Below are positions 1 through 7,435 of a stretch of DNA of 64,000 bases, piece after piece. This DNA comes from Candidatus Fraserbacteria bacterium (lineage in GTDB: Bacteria; Bipolaricaulota; Bipolaricaulia; RBG-16-55-9; JAJCYT01): NCBI GenBank assembly GCA_029262795.1, contig JAJCYT010000012.1, positions 1 to 64,000 of the forward strand, given 5' to 3'. The position numbers and the translations under genes are program-made. Below the pieces are notes generated by a model that saw only the letters and a list, made by a program, of their open reading frames with translations, did not search any database and was not told where the DNA came from. Each line of letters begins with the position of its first letter. The first letter of the stretch is position 1.

Positions 1-202
1 TAATTCCTGATCGTGACAACACCGTGACAAGTTTTCTTTATCCCAAAAGAATTGAAATCCAAAGTTCTGCACGCATATGATTACTGGGGAGGGAGGCCGA
101 TATATTGAGACAATCCTTGGATTGTTCTTTGGTGGGGAATGGAAGAAGATTTGTTTGAAAACAATATATTCGGCGAAAGCTGTTGCCTTAAAGAATGAAC
201 TT

Positions 203-232
203 GAAGGAGTGGGTGAAATAACCCACTCCTTC
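203..232 (-). terminator. Hairpin downstream of the first lipoprotein gene
   Basis: A perfect 12-bp stem (203-214 with 221-232, 6-nt loop) lies just past the stop codon of the lipoprotein gene at 243-755. On the minus strand the stem is preceded by a T/A-rich stretch and followed by only a weakly T-rich tail, so it is a likely but not textbook terminator. Confidence 0.5.
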
Positions 233-242
233 ATTAAAAAAT

Positions 243-755
243 CTATTCCGTCGCAATGACTTTAAGCACAGTGGAACCAGAGTAATCTGCCTTGACCCAG
301 CGGTTTTGAGTCAGCTCATAATCAACCCGAATAAAATGTTCGCCTGCCGTTTCAGCAGAGAATTGTGGGGTGATCATATAGTGGCCTGCCCTCATGCCAC
401 CGTGCCCGACGCGAAGACCGTCAGATGGCAAATCAATATCTAATCCGGGTTTACACATCGGGGCGCCATAAGTTGGGAAACAGAAATTTGGCACCACGTA
501 GGTCAACACAATATCCACCACTTCGTTGACTTTTACATGGATTTCACAAGGCACCAGCCCCATGCAACCCTCACCTCTGAATCCTGGCAACACAGCCACA
601 GCAATTTCAGGATGAGGCATCCCAATACTCATCTGTGTAGCGGATGGTGTGCCGTCAGACGGCGCTGTATCTAACTCATTTTGGACCTGGGACATGCCGC
701 ACCCGGTGAGTCCGACCATGCCCACAACCAACAATATCAGCCACGATTTTTTCAT
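243..755 (-). CDS. Putative lipoprotein with four conserved cysteines, paralog 1
   Basis: A 170-residue exported protein of unknown function. The N-terminus is a type II signal peptide ending in the lipobox LTGC (Cys19), so the mature protein should be lipid-anchored. The mature part is beta-rich, with a conserved GCMGLVPCEIHVKVNE segment and a second cysteine pair (NFCF and PMC), giving two likely disulfides. The ATG at 755 is preceded by GAGGAGGGTCAC, a strong ribosome site. It is a tandem paralog of the protein at 918-1433: the central segment from GCMGLVPC through DLPSDGLRVGH and the C-terminal VIATE are nearly the same. The fold could be an immunoglobulin or cupredoxin-like sandwich, but no metal-binding histidine set is obvious. 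No function is assigned. Confidence 0.8.
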   Translation of the reverse strand: MKKSWLILLVVGMVGLTGCGMSQVQNELDTAPSDGTPSATQMSIGMPHPEIAVAVLPGFRGEGCMGLVPCEIHVKVNEVVDIVLTYVVPNFCFPTYGAPMCKPGLDIDLPSDGLRVGHGGMRAGHYMITPQFSAETAGEHFIRVDYELTQNRWVKADYSGSTVLKVIATE

Positions 756-876
756 GTGACCCTCCTCTAGGATCTCTGTTCAAAATCAGTTTATGTATTG
801 CGGACCACATTGAGAAGGACTTTTGACCACTTTGGAAAATTGTTTAGAAAGGAATTGATAAAAAAGGAACGAGTGC

Positions 877-904
877 GGTGGTGGGTGTTCCGGCACCCAC
901 CACC
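877..904 (-). terminator. Intrinsic terminator of the second lipoprotein gene
   Basis: An 11-bp GC-rich perfect stem (877-887 with 894-904, loop 888-893). Read on the minus strand it is followed, after about ten bases, by a run of six T. It lies 13 bases past the stop of the gene at 918-1433 and so separates the two paralogous lipoprotein genes into independent transcripts. Confidence 0.6.
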
Positions 905-917
905 ATTTAAGCAAAAC

Positions 918-1433
918 TTATTCTGTTGCAATCACTTTGAGCATGGATGCCCCATTTGAATTTGACTTAAACCAACGATGGGTCATCGAAAATTGGACAT
1001 CAATATAGTGTTCTCCAGGGGCTTTGGCGGAGAATTGTGGGGTGACCATAAAGTGGCCAGATCTCATCCCACTGTGCCCCACCCGCAAGCCATCGGAAGG
1101 CAGGCCAATATCAATTCTTGGTTGGCACATCGGCGTGATATAAGTGAGGAAGCAGTAGTTGGGCACCACATAACTAAAGGCGACCTCTACCGCTTCGTTG
1201 ACCTTGACATGAATTTCACAGGGCACCAGCCCCATACACCCATTGCTTTCAAAATCAGGAATGACCAGCACCGCATGTCGGGGATATGCCTTGGAAACGC
1301 TCAGCATCTGAGCAGGTGTTGGAGATCCTTCGGTTGAAGACGTTGGCTCCATCTCGGTTTTGATTTCAGAAAACCCACAGCCCGTTAGCGCAATCATGCT
1401 TACAACCAGCATCATTAGCCAGAATCTGTGCAT
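918..1433 (-). CDS. Putative lipoprotein with four conserved cysteines, paralog 2
   Basis: A 171-residue exported protein, tandem paralog of the product of 243-755. It starts at the ATG at 1433, chosen because AGGAGTGACATA sits directly upstream and the product then begins with a canonical signal peptide (MHRFWLMMLVV) ending in lipobox LTGC. An in-frame ATG at 1469 would bury the signal peptide and lacks a ribosome site. The mature protein keeps the GCMGLVPCEIHVKVNE block, the second cysteine pair (NYCF, PMC), the DLPSDGLRVGH block and the VIATE C-terminus, and differs mainly in the linker after the lipobox. Function unknown. Conservation of the cysteines in both copies suggests two structural disulfides in the periplasm or at the cell surface. 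Confidence 0.8.
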   Translation of the reverse strand: MHRFWLMMLVVSMIALTGCGFSEIKTEMEPTSSTEGSPTPAQMLSVSKAYPRHAVLVIPDFESNGCMGLVPCEIHVKVNEAVEVAFSYVVPNYCFLTYITPMCQPRIDIGLPSDGLRVGHSGMRSGHFMVTPQFSAKAPGEHYIDVQFSMTHRWFKSNSNGASMLKVIATE

Positions 1434-1600
1434 TATGTCACTCCTAAAAGATGGCTCTTTATTCACCATTCAATGTACGTGTTGCACATTACATTCAGAA
1501 GGACCTGTGAAACTTCGCTAGGGGCTCGCCCTTCAGCAAAGGAAAGGACTTATGACCTTTAAACAAGAGGCATACGGTAAATGACCAGATGAAAAAACAA

Positions 1601-1632
1601 GACAGGATTAGAGCTTAAACTCTAATCCTGTC
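1601..1632 (-). terminator. Intrinsic terminator of the FlgD-like protein gene
   Basis: A perfect 13-bp stem (1601-1613 with 1620-1632) with a 6-nt loop. On the minus strand it is followed by TTGTTTTTTC, a classic U-tract. It lies about 40 bases past the stop of the gene at 1671-2054. Confidence 0.85.
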
Positions 1633-1670
1633 TCACAAAACAAACAACCTTATAGAGAGTGAAGGTAAAA

Positions 1671-2054
1671 TTAATGCAGCACAGCTATTTTCTTTATTGG
1701 ATTGTGTACTTGTTGGCCATTATTGAGTTGCGCTTCAACCGCATACAAGTAAATACCGTTGGGCACACGCTGGTCATCCGGTCCCAGCATATTCCAGCGT
1801 AAGCTTGGCTTCGTTGTCGATTCACTTTGAAACACAGGAACGCCAGATAAGTTAAATACACTGACCTGGAATGCCTCAATATCTTCATGGTCTACAGAAA
1901 AACGTATGGCGAATGGTAGCCGGGATGTTGACGATGCCAAATCGATCACATTGGTATGCCGATCACTTAATGATGCGTGTGTTGCCATGCCCAACGTAAC
2001 CAACATCCAGACGGCCACAACAATGCCCATACGAACATAGTTGATTCTTCTCAC
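1671..2054 (-). CDS. Small secreted protein with FlgD-like Ig / C-terminal sorting-type domain
   Basis: A 127-residue secreted protein. The chosen start is GTG at 2054: it is preceded by AAAGGGG at a normal distance and gives a clear signal peptide (MRRINYVRMG, then a hydrophobic stretch ending ATHA). The open frame continues upstream to 2216 but that part lacks a ribosome site. The mature part has the pattern of a FlgD-type Ig domain as found at the C-terminus of many secreted proteins: VSVFNLSG, VFQSES, a tryptophan (RWNM), then NGIYLYAVEAQ. In other bacteria such domains are usually tails of much larger proteins, some of them type IX secretion signals. Here the domain stands almost alone. 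No function is claimed. Confidence 0.65.
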   Translation of the reverse strand: MRRINYVRMGIVVAVWMLVTLGMATHASLSDRHTNVIDLASSTSRLPFAIRFSVDHEDIEAFQVSVFNLSGVPVFQSESTTKPSLRWNMLGPDDQRVPNGIYLYAVEAQLNNGQQVHNPIKKIAVLH

Positions 2055-2379
2055 ACCTAACCCCTTTGTAACGCTGCCTAAGTCACAGCCATAGTCTGCA
2101 ACAAATTTTTCATTTTCCAAAGCATCGCTGGCCTTCATCAACGAATGATTGATCACATCATCTGCTGAAAAAGTTCCAACATCACGCCAAAATCTCGTGC
2201 CTCTAATAACAGACATGGAATGTCAACGTGGCCGCAATGACGATCATCGGCTTTAAATGTGATGTTTACCGCTTTGGAGTTTCTCTCGATCCCCACAAAA
2301 CCCTCATCTTGCCATCATTTAATGTTCACACTGGCTCGGCATGATGAGACTAACCCAATGTGGCCTTAAGGAAGTTGAC
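2055..2379. other. Intergenic region without a supported gene
   Basis: About 325 bases between the divergent secreted-protein gene (minus) and the small membrane peptide gene (plus). It must carry the promoters of both. An in-frame upstream extension of the minus-strand gene up to 2216 is open but has no ribosome site. No RNA gene, repeat or clear -35/-10 pair was recognised. Confidence 0.5.
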
Positions 2380-2490
2380 ATGACAGAACAACAAAAGCGA
2401 ATGAAAGCCTTTCAATGGACGGGTCTCATTACTTTGCTTGGATTGATGTTGCTACTGGGTGTTTATTTTTCAATTGAACGGATGTTTTAA
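2380..2490 (+). CDS. 36-residue single-pass membrane peptide
   Basis: A very small gene: ATG at 2380, TAA at 2488-2490. AAGGAAG lies five bases before the ATG, a good ribosome site. The peptide begins with a charged cytoplasmic-type segment (MTEQQKRMKAFQW), continues with an uninterrupted hydrophobic stretch of about 18 residues (LITLLGLMLLLGVYFSI) and ends ERMF. This is the composition of a one-helix membrane protein with its N-terminus inside. There is no operon partner: the neighbours on both sides are on the other strand. The function is unknown. The main doubt is that short open frames with a chance ribosome site do occur. Confidence 0.5.
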   Translation: MTEQQKRMKAFQWTGLITLLGLMLLLGVYFSIERMF

Positions 2491-2673
2491 TTAGGATGAA
2501 AAGCACAAGCGGTCTTTGTTTTGTTGGATTTTATCAGAAAGGACGCCCGATGTTTGCCTTTACTTTATTGAAATGTGCCCGCATTTCAGTTCTTTTGACA
2601 CCAACTGCAAATAAGCCGCTTGGGCTTTTCATCATTTGAATGATTTTTGAACCTTACCCTTTTCCTATCACCC

Positions 2674-2703
2674 GACGGGACAAGCGACAAAGCTTGTCCC
2701 GTC
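2674..2703. terminator. Strong 12-bp hairpin between convergent genes
   Basis: A perfect 12-bp stem (2674-2685 with 2692-2703, loop 2686-2691) located between the small plus-strand gene at 2380-2490 and the 3' end of the minus-strand EEP nuclease gene. On the plus strand it is followed by TCTCCTCTTT. It could terminate either transcript, and the position between convergent genes favours a shared role. Confidence 0.55.
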
Positions 2704-2728
2704 TCCTCTTTAAATTACCTAAAGATTA

Positions 2729-3628
2729 TTAATTAAATTTGACCCACACCAAACAATGGTCGGTAAAAGCCTGACGTTCACCTAAAGATTCATCGCTAAA
2801 AAAGTTTTCCATGGCCAAAGCACCTGCAAAACGGTTCAGCAGATTACCAGATACCACGACATGATCAATTGCTTCGGTAAACTGACGCCCTTGCGGCTCA
2901 CACAACATTTCTGGAAGCTCGTCGGTCAACAATTCCAATTCCAAATTTTCGGACATTAATTCAAAATTCCCAGAGCTATGGAGCCGATCATTGAAGTCAC
3001 CCAATATCATCACAGGCGTGTCTGGGTTTTCCTCGCGCCAATCCATCAACCAATCATTCAGTTTACGAAGTTGATTCTGACGAATGAGCTCACCACTGGA
3101 ACAACACTTTAAATGCACATTGATTACAAGGAAAGATTCGCCGGTGGCCTTGTCCTCAAACATTGCACCTAAACCATTTCTTAATCCTCTGGCCACGTCA
3201 ATATCCTTAATCTCCATGATCTCCGAGACAGCAAAGCGTTCCTGGTTATAGATCATGGCCACACGCTGACACTCTCTTTGTTCACTGATGAATGTGGCAT
3301 ACTGCGAAGGCAAATAACTTGCCAATCTTGCCAAAGCATTAGAGTTTTCTATTTCCTGCAAGGCAATGATTTCTAAATTCTGAGTGGCCAGATAATTGGC
3401 CAAAGCCTGAATTTGTTCATCTGTTCTGGGAAAATTATCAACAATATCAAAACACGTGGTGGAATCATCGTCCTCAAAAAAAGCGAGGTTGATCGTGCCT
3501 ACCTCGAAAGGTTCTTGCACAGGCCCATTTCCACTTTCACCATTCGAAGAAAATGGCAACAAGAAAAGCACCCCTACTCCCACCAATACAACCACGCCCA
3601 ACAAAATCAAAATTGTTTCTAATCTCAT
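2729..3628 (-). CDS. Membrane-anchored endonuclease/exonuclease/phosphatase (EEP) family protein
   Basis: A 299-residue protein of the EEP (DNase I-like) fold, which cleaves phosphodiester bonds with a divalent metal. The N-terminal 25 residues form one hydrophobic helix with a short MRLET lead, so the enzyme is anchored at, or exported across, the membrane. Family motifs are all present in order: ALQEIEN (metal Glu), VAMIYN, NVHLKCC, ILGDFNDR (catalytic Asp and Asn), AIDHVV and the terminal TDHCLVW (catalytic His). The ATG at 3628 follows AAAGGGGTATTC. The substrate cannot be read from the sequence; nucleic acid, a phospholipid or a phosphoester are all possible. It is a single-gene transcript ending near the hairpin at 2674-2703. 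Confidence 0.85.
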   Translation of the reverse strand: MRLETILILLGVVVLVGVGVLFLLPFSSNGESGNGPVQEPFEVGTINLAFFEDDDSTTCFDIVDNFPRTDEQIQALANYLATQNLEIIALQEIENSNALARLASYLPSQYATFISEQRECQRVAMIYNQERFAVSEIMEIKDIDVARGLRNGLGAMFEDKATGESFLVINVHLKCCSSGELIRQNQLRKLNDWLMDWREENPDTPVMILGDFNDRLHSSGNFELMSENLELELLTDELPEMLCEPQGRQFTEAIDHVVVSGNLLNRFAGALAMENFFSDESLGERQAFTDHCLVWVKFN

Positions 3629-3868
3629 GAATACCCCTTTGTAGCACCAATCTAAACGCTAACCCCAATCGATGCAAAACGAGGTACATCGAGACTGGAA
3701 ATCTAAATTTTTCGTTGGATATGCCGGGCGTAAAGAAACCAACCCATGAAAGCTTTTGTGATAAAAACAAAAGCGACGATGAAATGGCAAAAGCTTAAAC
3801 CATTTGAGTGTCATTGTTTTCGCTTGATTAGACGATTTTATGCAAGAAATGTTCCTTCAGAAGGGAAT

Positions 3869-3903
3869 AAAAAAGGGCCGATCACCAGGATCAGCCCTTT
3901 TTC
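3869..3903 (-). terminator. Intrinsic terminator of the MerR-type gene
   Basis: An A-tract/GGGC stem and its complement flank a 5-nt loop. Read on the minus strand the stem pairs with one G-U wobble and runs into TTTTT. It begins right after the stop codon of the MerR-type gene (3905). Confidence 0.8.
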
Positions 3904-3904
3904 G

Positions 3905-4636
3905 TTAAGACCATGCTTGTTGTACGTAGTCCATCAATTCGGAAGTCATCCCCATCGACTCACCAAACTTTGGCGCATCGTTATAGGCTTGGGCTAACTT
4001 TCTAGAAATTTCTGGATCACCGCCGGTAAACATTTCGATCAACTCTTTCCAGCGTTGTGCCAACGCTTGAACAGCCGGATCCGAAGGCGGTGTGCCTTTG
4101 TCTAATTCGGCCTGAACTTTAGCAATGAGCTGAGGCCATTCCTGTTCCACTTCGCGGATTTTTTCCTGTCCGAACATTTCTCCGCGCTGTTTGATCTGTT
4201 CCATTTCTTCTTCATTAAAACCTGGATCAAAACCATGTTTTTCGATCATGTTCATCACCTCAATAATTTGTATCAGTCGTTCGACGCTCACATCCTGTTG
4301 AGCCTGAAGGTGAGCGTGAATGTTTTCCAATCGCTTCAACAACTGCTGCTGGCTGCTAATTTTTTGCTGCAAATGTTCAATTTGCAATTGAATCACATCA
4401 TCCATTGAATAGCGTCTATCCTCAAAACTGGACTGAATTTGTTCCAAAGAAAACCCAAGCTGGCGTAAGGATAGAATTTGTTGCAATCGAACGACATCGC
4501 TTTCGAGATAAACACGATAGCCATTCTCCATGCGCTGCGAAGGGATCAGCAACCCAATTTGGTCATAAAATCGCAGCGTCCTTACGGTTAGCCCTGTCTC
4601 CTTGGCCAACTGTCCAATTTTCCACTGCCGCATCAT
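3905..4636 (-). CDS. MerR-family regulator with TipAS-like ligand-binding domain
   Basis: A 243-residue activator of the TipA type. The start is the first of two tandem ATGs, preceded by AAAAAGGAGC. Residues 1-75 are the MerR winged helix: WKIGQLAKETGLTVRTLRFYDQ, then RVYLESDVVRLQQIL. A long coiled coil follows (about 80-125), then a helical C-terminal domain with the TipAS pattern (FDPGF, EWPQL, RWKELIEMFTGGDPEI). In TipA that domain binds thiopeptides and related peptides, and ligand binding turns the bound activator on. The gene is very likely autoregulated, because its own promoter has the long 19-bp spacer used by MerR proteins with a dyad in it. The divergent neighbour is the subtilisin-like protease gene, so the two could share control. 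The ligand is unknown. Confidence 0.85.
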   Translation of the reverse strand: MMRQWKIGQLAKETGLTVRTLRFYDQIGLLIPSQRMENGYRVYLESDVVRLQQILSLRQLGFSLEQIQSSFEDRRYSMDDVIQLQIEHLQQKISSQQQLLKRLENIHAHLQAQQDVSVERLIQIIEVMNMIEKHGFDPGFNEEEMEQIKQRGEMFGQEKIREVEQEWPQLIAKVQAELDKGTPPSDPAVQALAQRWKELIEMFTGGDPEISRKLAQAYNDAPKFGESMGMTSELMDYVQQAWS

Positions 4637-4661
4637 GATGCTCCTTTTTGTATACATCTTG

Positions 4662-4692
4662 AGCATACACCCTGACGCAACGTCAATGTCAA
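4662..4692 (-). promoter_or_regulatory. MerR-type promoter with 19-bp spacer and operator dyad
   Basis: On the minus strand TTGACA (4692-4687) and TATGCT (4667-4662) are separated by exactly 19 bases. A perfect inverted repeat TGACG-CAA-CGTCA (4673-4685) sits inside the spacer. An overlong spacer with a centred dyad is the hallmark of promoters that MerR proteins untwist. The MerR start codon is 26 bases past the -10 hexamer. Confidence 0.8.
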
Positions 4693-4792
4693 GCGTCAAT
4701 TTAACAAAGATTTAACAACTTCGGTTTAAAATTCAGTGTCAATACCCCTGAGGCAGACGTTTCAATGCAAAAAGGCGTAGGAGGGTTGGGTA

Positions 4793-7054
4793 ATGGCTTT
4801 TATCGCTAGGTATAGATCTTTATTCATTATCACCCTGTTATTTTTATTATTGGCGGTTGGGACTGTATTTGCTATCAATGCATTGCAGCAAACTCCAATA
4901 TCAAATTCAAACCAGGATGCTGCTGTGGTGGGGCAATGTCCAAATGCAGGCAGAGTCAATGTGATTCATTCTGTTGAAGTTGATCGCAATATCGGTCAAC
5001 TTGGCCATCAAAATTTTTCCTGTACTGAAATTCCATCAGAAAATATGCTCTTTGAAGTTGTGCCGATGGTCGATAAGAAAATTGAAACCATTGGTGCCCG
5101 ACGTCTGCCACGTTCCATATCCAAATCACAAGCACTTTGTTCAAGACAGATTGTAGATGTCATCATCAGGCGCAATGAAAACTTAAAAATACCGCGATTT
5201 CCCTCTCTGCCCTACGGCATAAAACGCGAATCAAAAATTGGTTTGGACGTTAAACTCGAAAGACAAAGCATTATTCGTGATTTACAAAAAAAACGGGAAA
5301 CTTCAAAAAAAGAATTTATTGAACAACTCAATAAAGGCGCTCTAGAAACTTTAAACATTCACCAGACATTCTGGATTATTGATGCTTTTTGGGCATCGAT
5401 TGAAGACTGTTTTTTGTCAAAATTGATCGACCATCCTTTGGTTATTCAAAACATGTATTCAATAGAGATTGTAAACCGCATGAATGGTGTGCCTTCTCAA
5501 ATGCAAGCAGACTCAGAAACCACTGAATTGAAATTTGATAATGACGACAGCAATGATCCTAAAGCTGCTGCTGGAATCATAAACCTTAAACCTTATTCAA
5601 AAAGTGAATTCACAAAAGGCTATATTGCTGTGATTGACTCTGGTGTGTTTGTAGAACATGCGTTGCTTTCAAACCACTTGGATTATTTGGTCCGCTATGA
5701 CTGTGTCAATGGCAATAATATCTGTCAGAGGTTTTTTGACGACCAGCAAACCTATCCATTCTCGCGTGATGATTGCCAGAATCATGGAACGCGAACTATA
5801 AGCATCCTGCGAGCCAACAGCCCCGAAAACCCACAATTCAACGGCATGACCCGCAGCAAGATTGATGTTTACAGGACATTTGGAATTCTCCCATCAAATG
5901 AAACAGGCAGAGAAAAATCTAACTTACGATGTAACAAAGCTGATAAGGTTGCAATTTTACGGGCCATTCAAGCTGCATTGGAAAATTTCGCGTCTATCAT
6001 TGTTTACGAAGTCGATTTAAAAGATGAAGACGAAACCGGCCTCATTGCCACGGCTGCGGACAATGCTTATGATGCCGGCGCCATCAACATAGCCGCGAAT
6101 GGGAATTCAAATAAACCATCTGCTGAAGTCGCATCCCCTGCCATTGCCCACAAAGTGATTGGCGTAAGCGCTTACGGAATTACAGGCGAAAGTGTTTTGT
6201 CAGGCGCAACAGAGAAAATTAGAAGCAATTCAACCGCTAAAGCTCTTGGAACCTCAACCGTGGGACCAGCAACAGATGGGCGGTTTAAACCAGATATCCT
6301 TTTGCCCACTCAAACAGATACGGCTTCCAGCAAAGATCCTCATTTAGTAGATTCTTTTAAAGGCACCAGTGGCGCAACCCCCTATGCGGCTGCATCCGCT
6401 TTTTTACTGAATAATTGGCTGAAACAATTTGGAGAGTTTGACAACGGCCAAATCTATGTCAAGCTTTTTGAGCAAGCTCAATTTGGACATAGCAGCTTTG
6501 ATGCCGATGATGCATTTGACAGCGTGCGTCAAAGCTGCTCTACGCCATCAACACTCTGTGACAAGTACATTGACAATCCTGACCCAAATGTTGATGGGAT
6601 GGGAGCACTTCGGCTTGTGGATTGTGCAAAGTTTTGGTGGGGCAAGGTAGAGCTTGGCGATTCAACGGCAAATATTGTTGACATTCCGCTAAACATTCCA
6701 GAACAGTTTGGCGTTGAATTGGTTGGTGCCCTTTGGTGGCCGGAATCGTCAGATTTGAAAGTGACTAATAACAATTTGCCACTGCATCAACAACCGTCCG
6801 TGTCTCACCATAATGACATTGATTTAGAATTGATTCCACACTGCTCAGATGAAAATGAAAATTGTCCTTCAGCCTTTGAATCAAACTTTAAGTTGAGTGT
6901 GTTTGAACGAATCGAGATAGATTTATCAGCCATCCCTTTTACAACAAACTGGACCTTTCGTATTAAGGGCACTCACATCCAAAATTCACCACAAACCGTT
7001 TACTGGGCAGCGCATGCAAAGAGCTGTTCAAATAATCCAAATACATCACCTTAG
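4793..7054 (+). CDS. Secreted subtilisin-like (S8) serine protease with prodomain
   Basis: A 753-residue exported protease. Residues 8-28 are a hydrophobic signal or anchor segment. About residues 150-230 look like an I9-type inhibitory prodomain (WIIDAFWASIEDCFLSKLI, then HPLVIQNMYSIEIVN). The catalytic domain spans about 275-545 with the full triad: Asp282 in AVIDSGV, His331 in CQNHGT and Ser526 in GTSGATPYAAA; the oxyanion region is AANGN (434-438). The C-terminal 200 residues are beta-rich and end in a segment like a pre-peptidase C-terminal domain. Many cysteines suggest disulfides and an extracytoplasmic location. The ATG follows GGAGGGTTGGGTA. It is followed by the small gene at 7118, probably in one transcript, and faces the MerR gene across a shared upstream region. 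Confidence 0.88.
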   Translation: MAFIARYRSLFIITLLFLLLAVGTVFAINALQQTPISNSNQDAAVVGQCPNAGRVNVIHSVEVDRNIGQLGHQNFSCTEIPSENMLFEVVPMVDKKIETIGARRLPRSISKSQALCSRQIVDVIIRRNENLKIPRFPSLPYGIKRESKIGLDVKLERQSIIRDLQKKRETSKKEFIEQLNKGALETLNIHQTFWIIDAFWASIEDCFLSKLIDHPLVIQNMYSIEIVNRMNGVPSQMQADSETTELKFDNDDSNDPKAAAGIINLKPYSKSEFTKGYIAVIDSGVFVEHALLSNHLDYLVRYDCVNGNNICQRFFDDQQTYPFSRDDCQNHGTRTISILRANSPENPQFNGMTRSKIDVYRTFGILPSNETGREKSNLRCNKADKVAILRAIQAALENFASIIVYEVDLKDEDETGLIATAADNAYDAGAINIAANGNSNKPSAEVASPAIAHKVIGVSAYGITGESVLSGATEKIRSNSTAKALGTSTVGPATDGRFKPDILLPTQTDTASSKDPHLVDSFKGTSGATPYAAASAFLLNNWLKQFGEFDNGQIYVKLFEQAQFGHSSFDADDAFDSVRQSCSTPSTLCDKYIDNPDPNVDGMGALRLVDCAKFWWGKVELGDSTANIVDIPLNIPEQFGVELVGALWWPESSDLKVTNNNLPLHQQPSVSHHNDIDLELIPHCSDENENCPSAFESNFKLSVFERIEIDLSAIPFTTNWTFRIKGTHIQNSPQTVYWAAHAKSCSNNPNTSP

Positions 7055-7117
7055 GAGGTTACAGTCTACTAAGAGTCAGTTTTCAACCTAAATCATCAAG
7101 CAAGAAGAGGAGAAACC

Positions 7118-7435
7118 ATGACCCCTTTGAAAGAAATTAAATACTCATTTGAACCAACAGGAGATAAAAACAGCGTAACAATTTTTGGAACGGTGCTTAA
7201 AGCCGATGAAGCCATTCAACATTTTATTTTGAATGAAAATCAGCAAGGTGTACAGATTAATGCTGATGTAGATGGGGTTTCATTGGTGGTCAGATACAAT
7301 GACGATCATCTTTCAACACACTCAGTCTATTACAACGCAGATGATCTAAGTGATTTCATTAGAGATGATATTGATCCTGCACTTCCAAATATGGATGTTG
7401 ATTTACCTGGAACCTCATCCTTAAACTTTCTTTGA
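7118..7435 (+). CDS. Unknown 105-residue protein downstream of the S8 protease
   Basis: Not recognised. A 105-residue acidic protein without signal peptide or membrane helix. It starts at an ATG preceded by AGAGGAGAAACC, a strong ribosome site, 63 bases after the protease stop, so the two are probably co-transcribed. Predicted by eye as alternating strands (VTIFGTVLKA, VQINADVDGVSLVVRYNDD) with an acidic tail (DLSDFIRDDIDPALPNMDVDLPG). The last 15 bases overlap the 3' end of the convergent SARP/NB-ARC gene. Possible roles include a cytoplasmic partner or immunity-type factor for the protease, but nothing in the sequence shows this. Confidence 0.65.
   Translation: MTPLKEIKYSFEPTGDKNSVTIFGTVLKADEAIQHFILNENQQGVQINADVDGVSLVVRYNDDHLSTHSVYYNADDLSDFIRDDIDPALPNMDVDLPGTSSLNFL

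Noticed and set aside
77-259. 60-residue open frame on the plus strand at the left edge
   Set aside because: It runs through the terminator hairpin and the 3' end of the lipoprotein gene; GGAGGGAGG lies inside it, not before it, and the composition is not protein-like.
7118-7435. Second candidate ubiquitin-like modifier
   Set aside because: 105 residues with an acidic tail and no beta-grasp strand order; next to the protease, not to conjugation genes.
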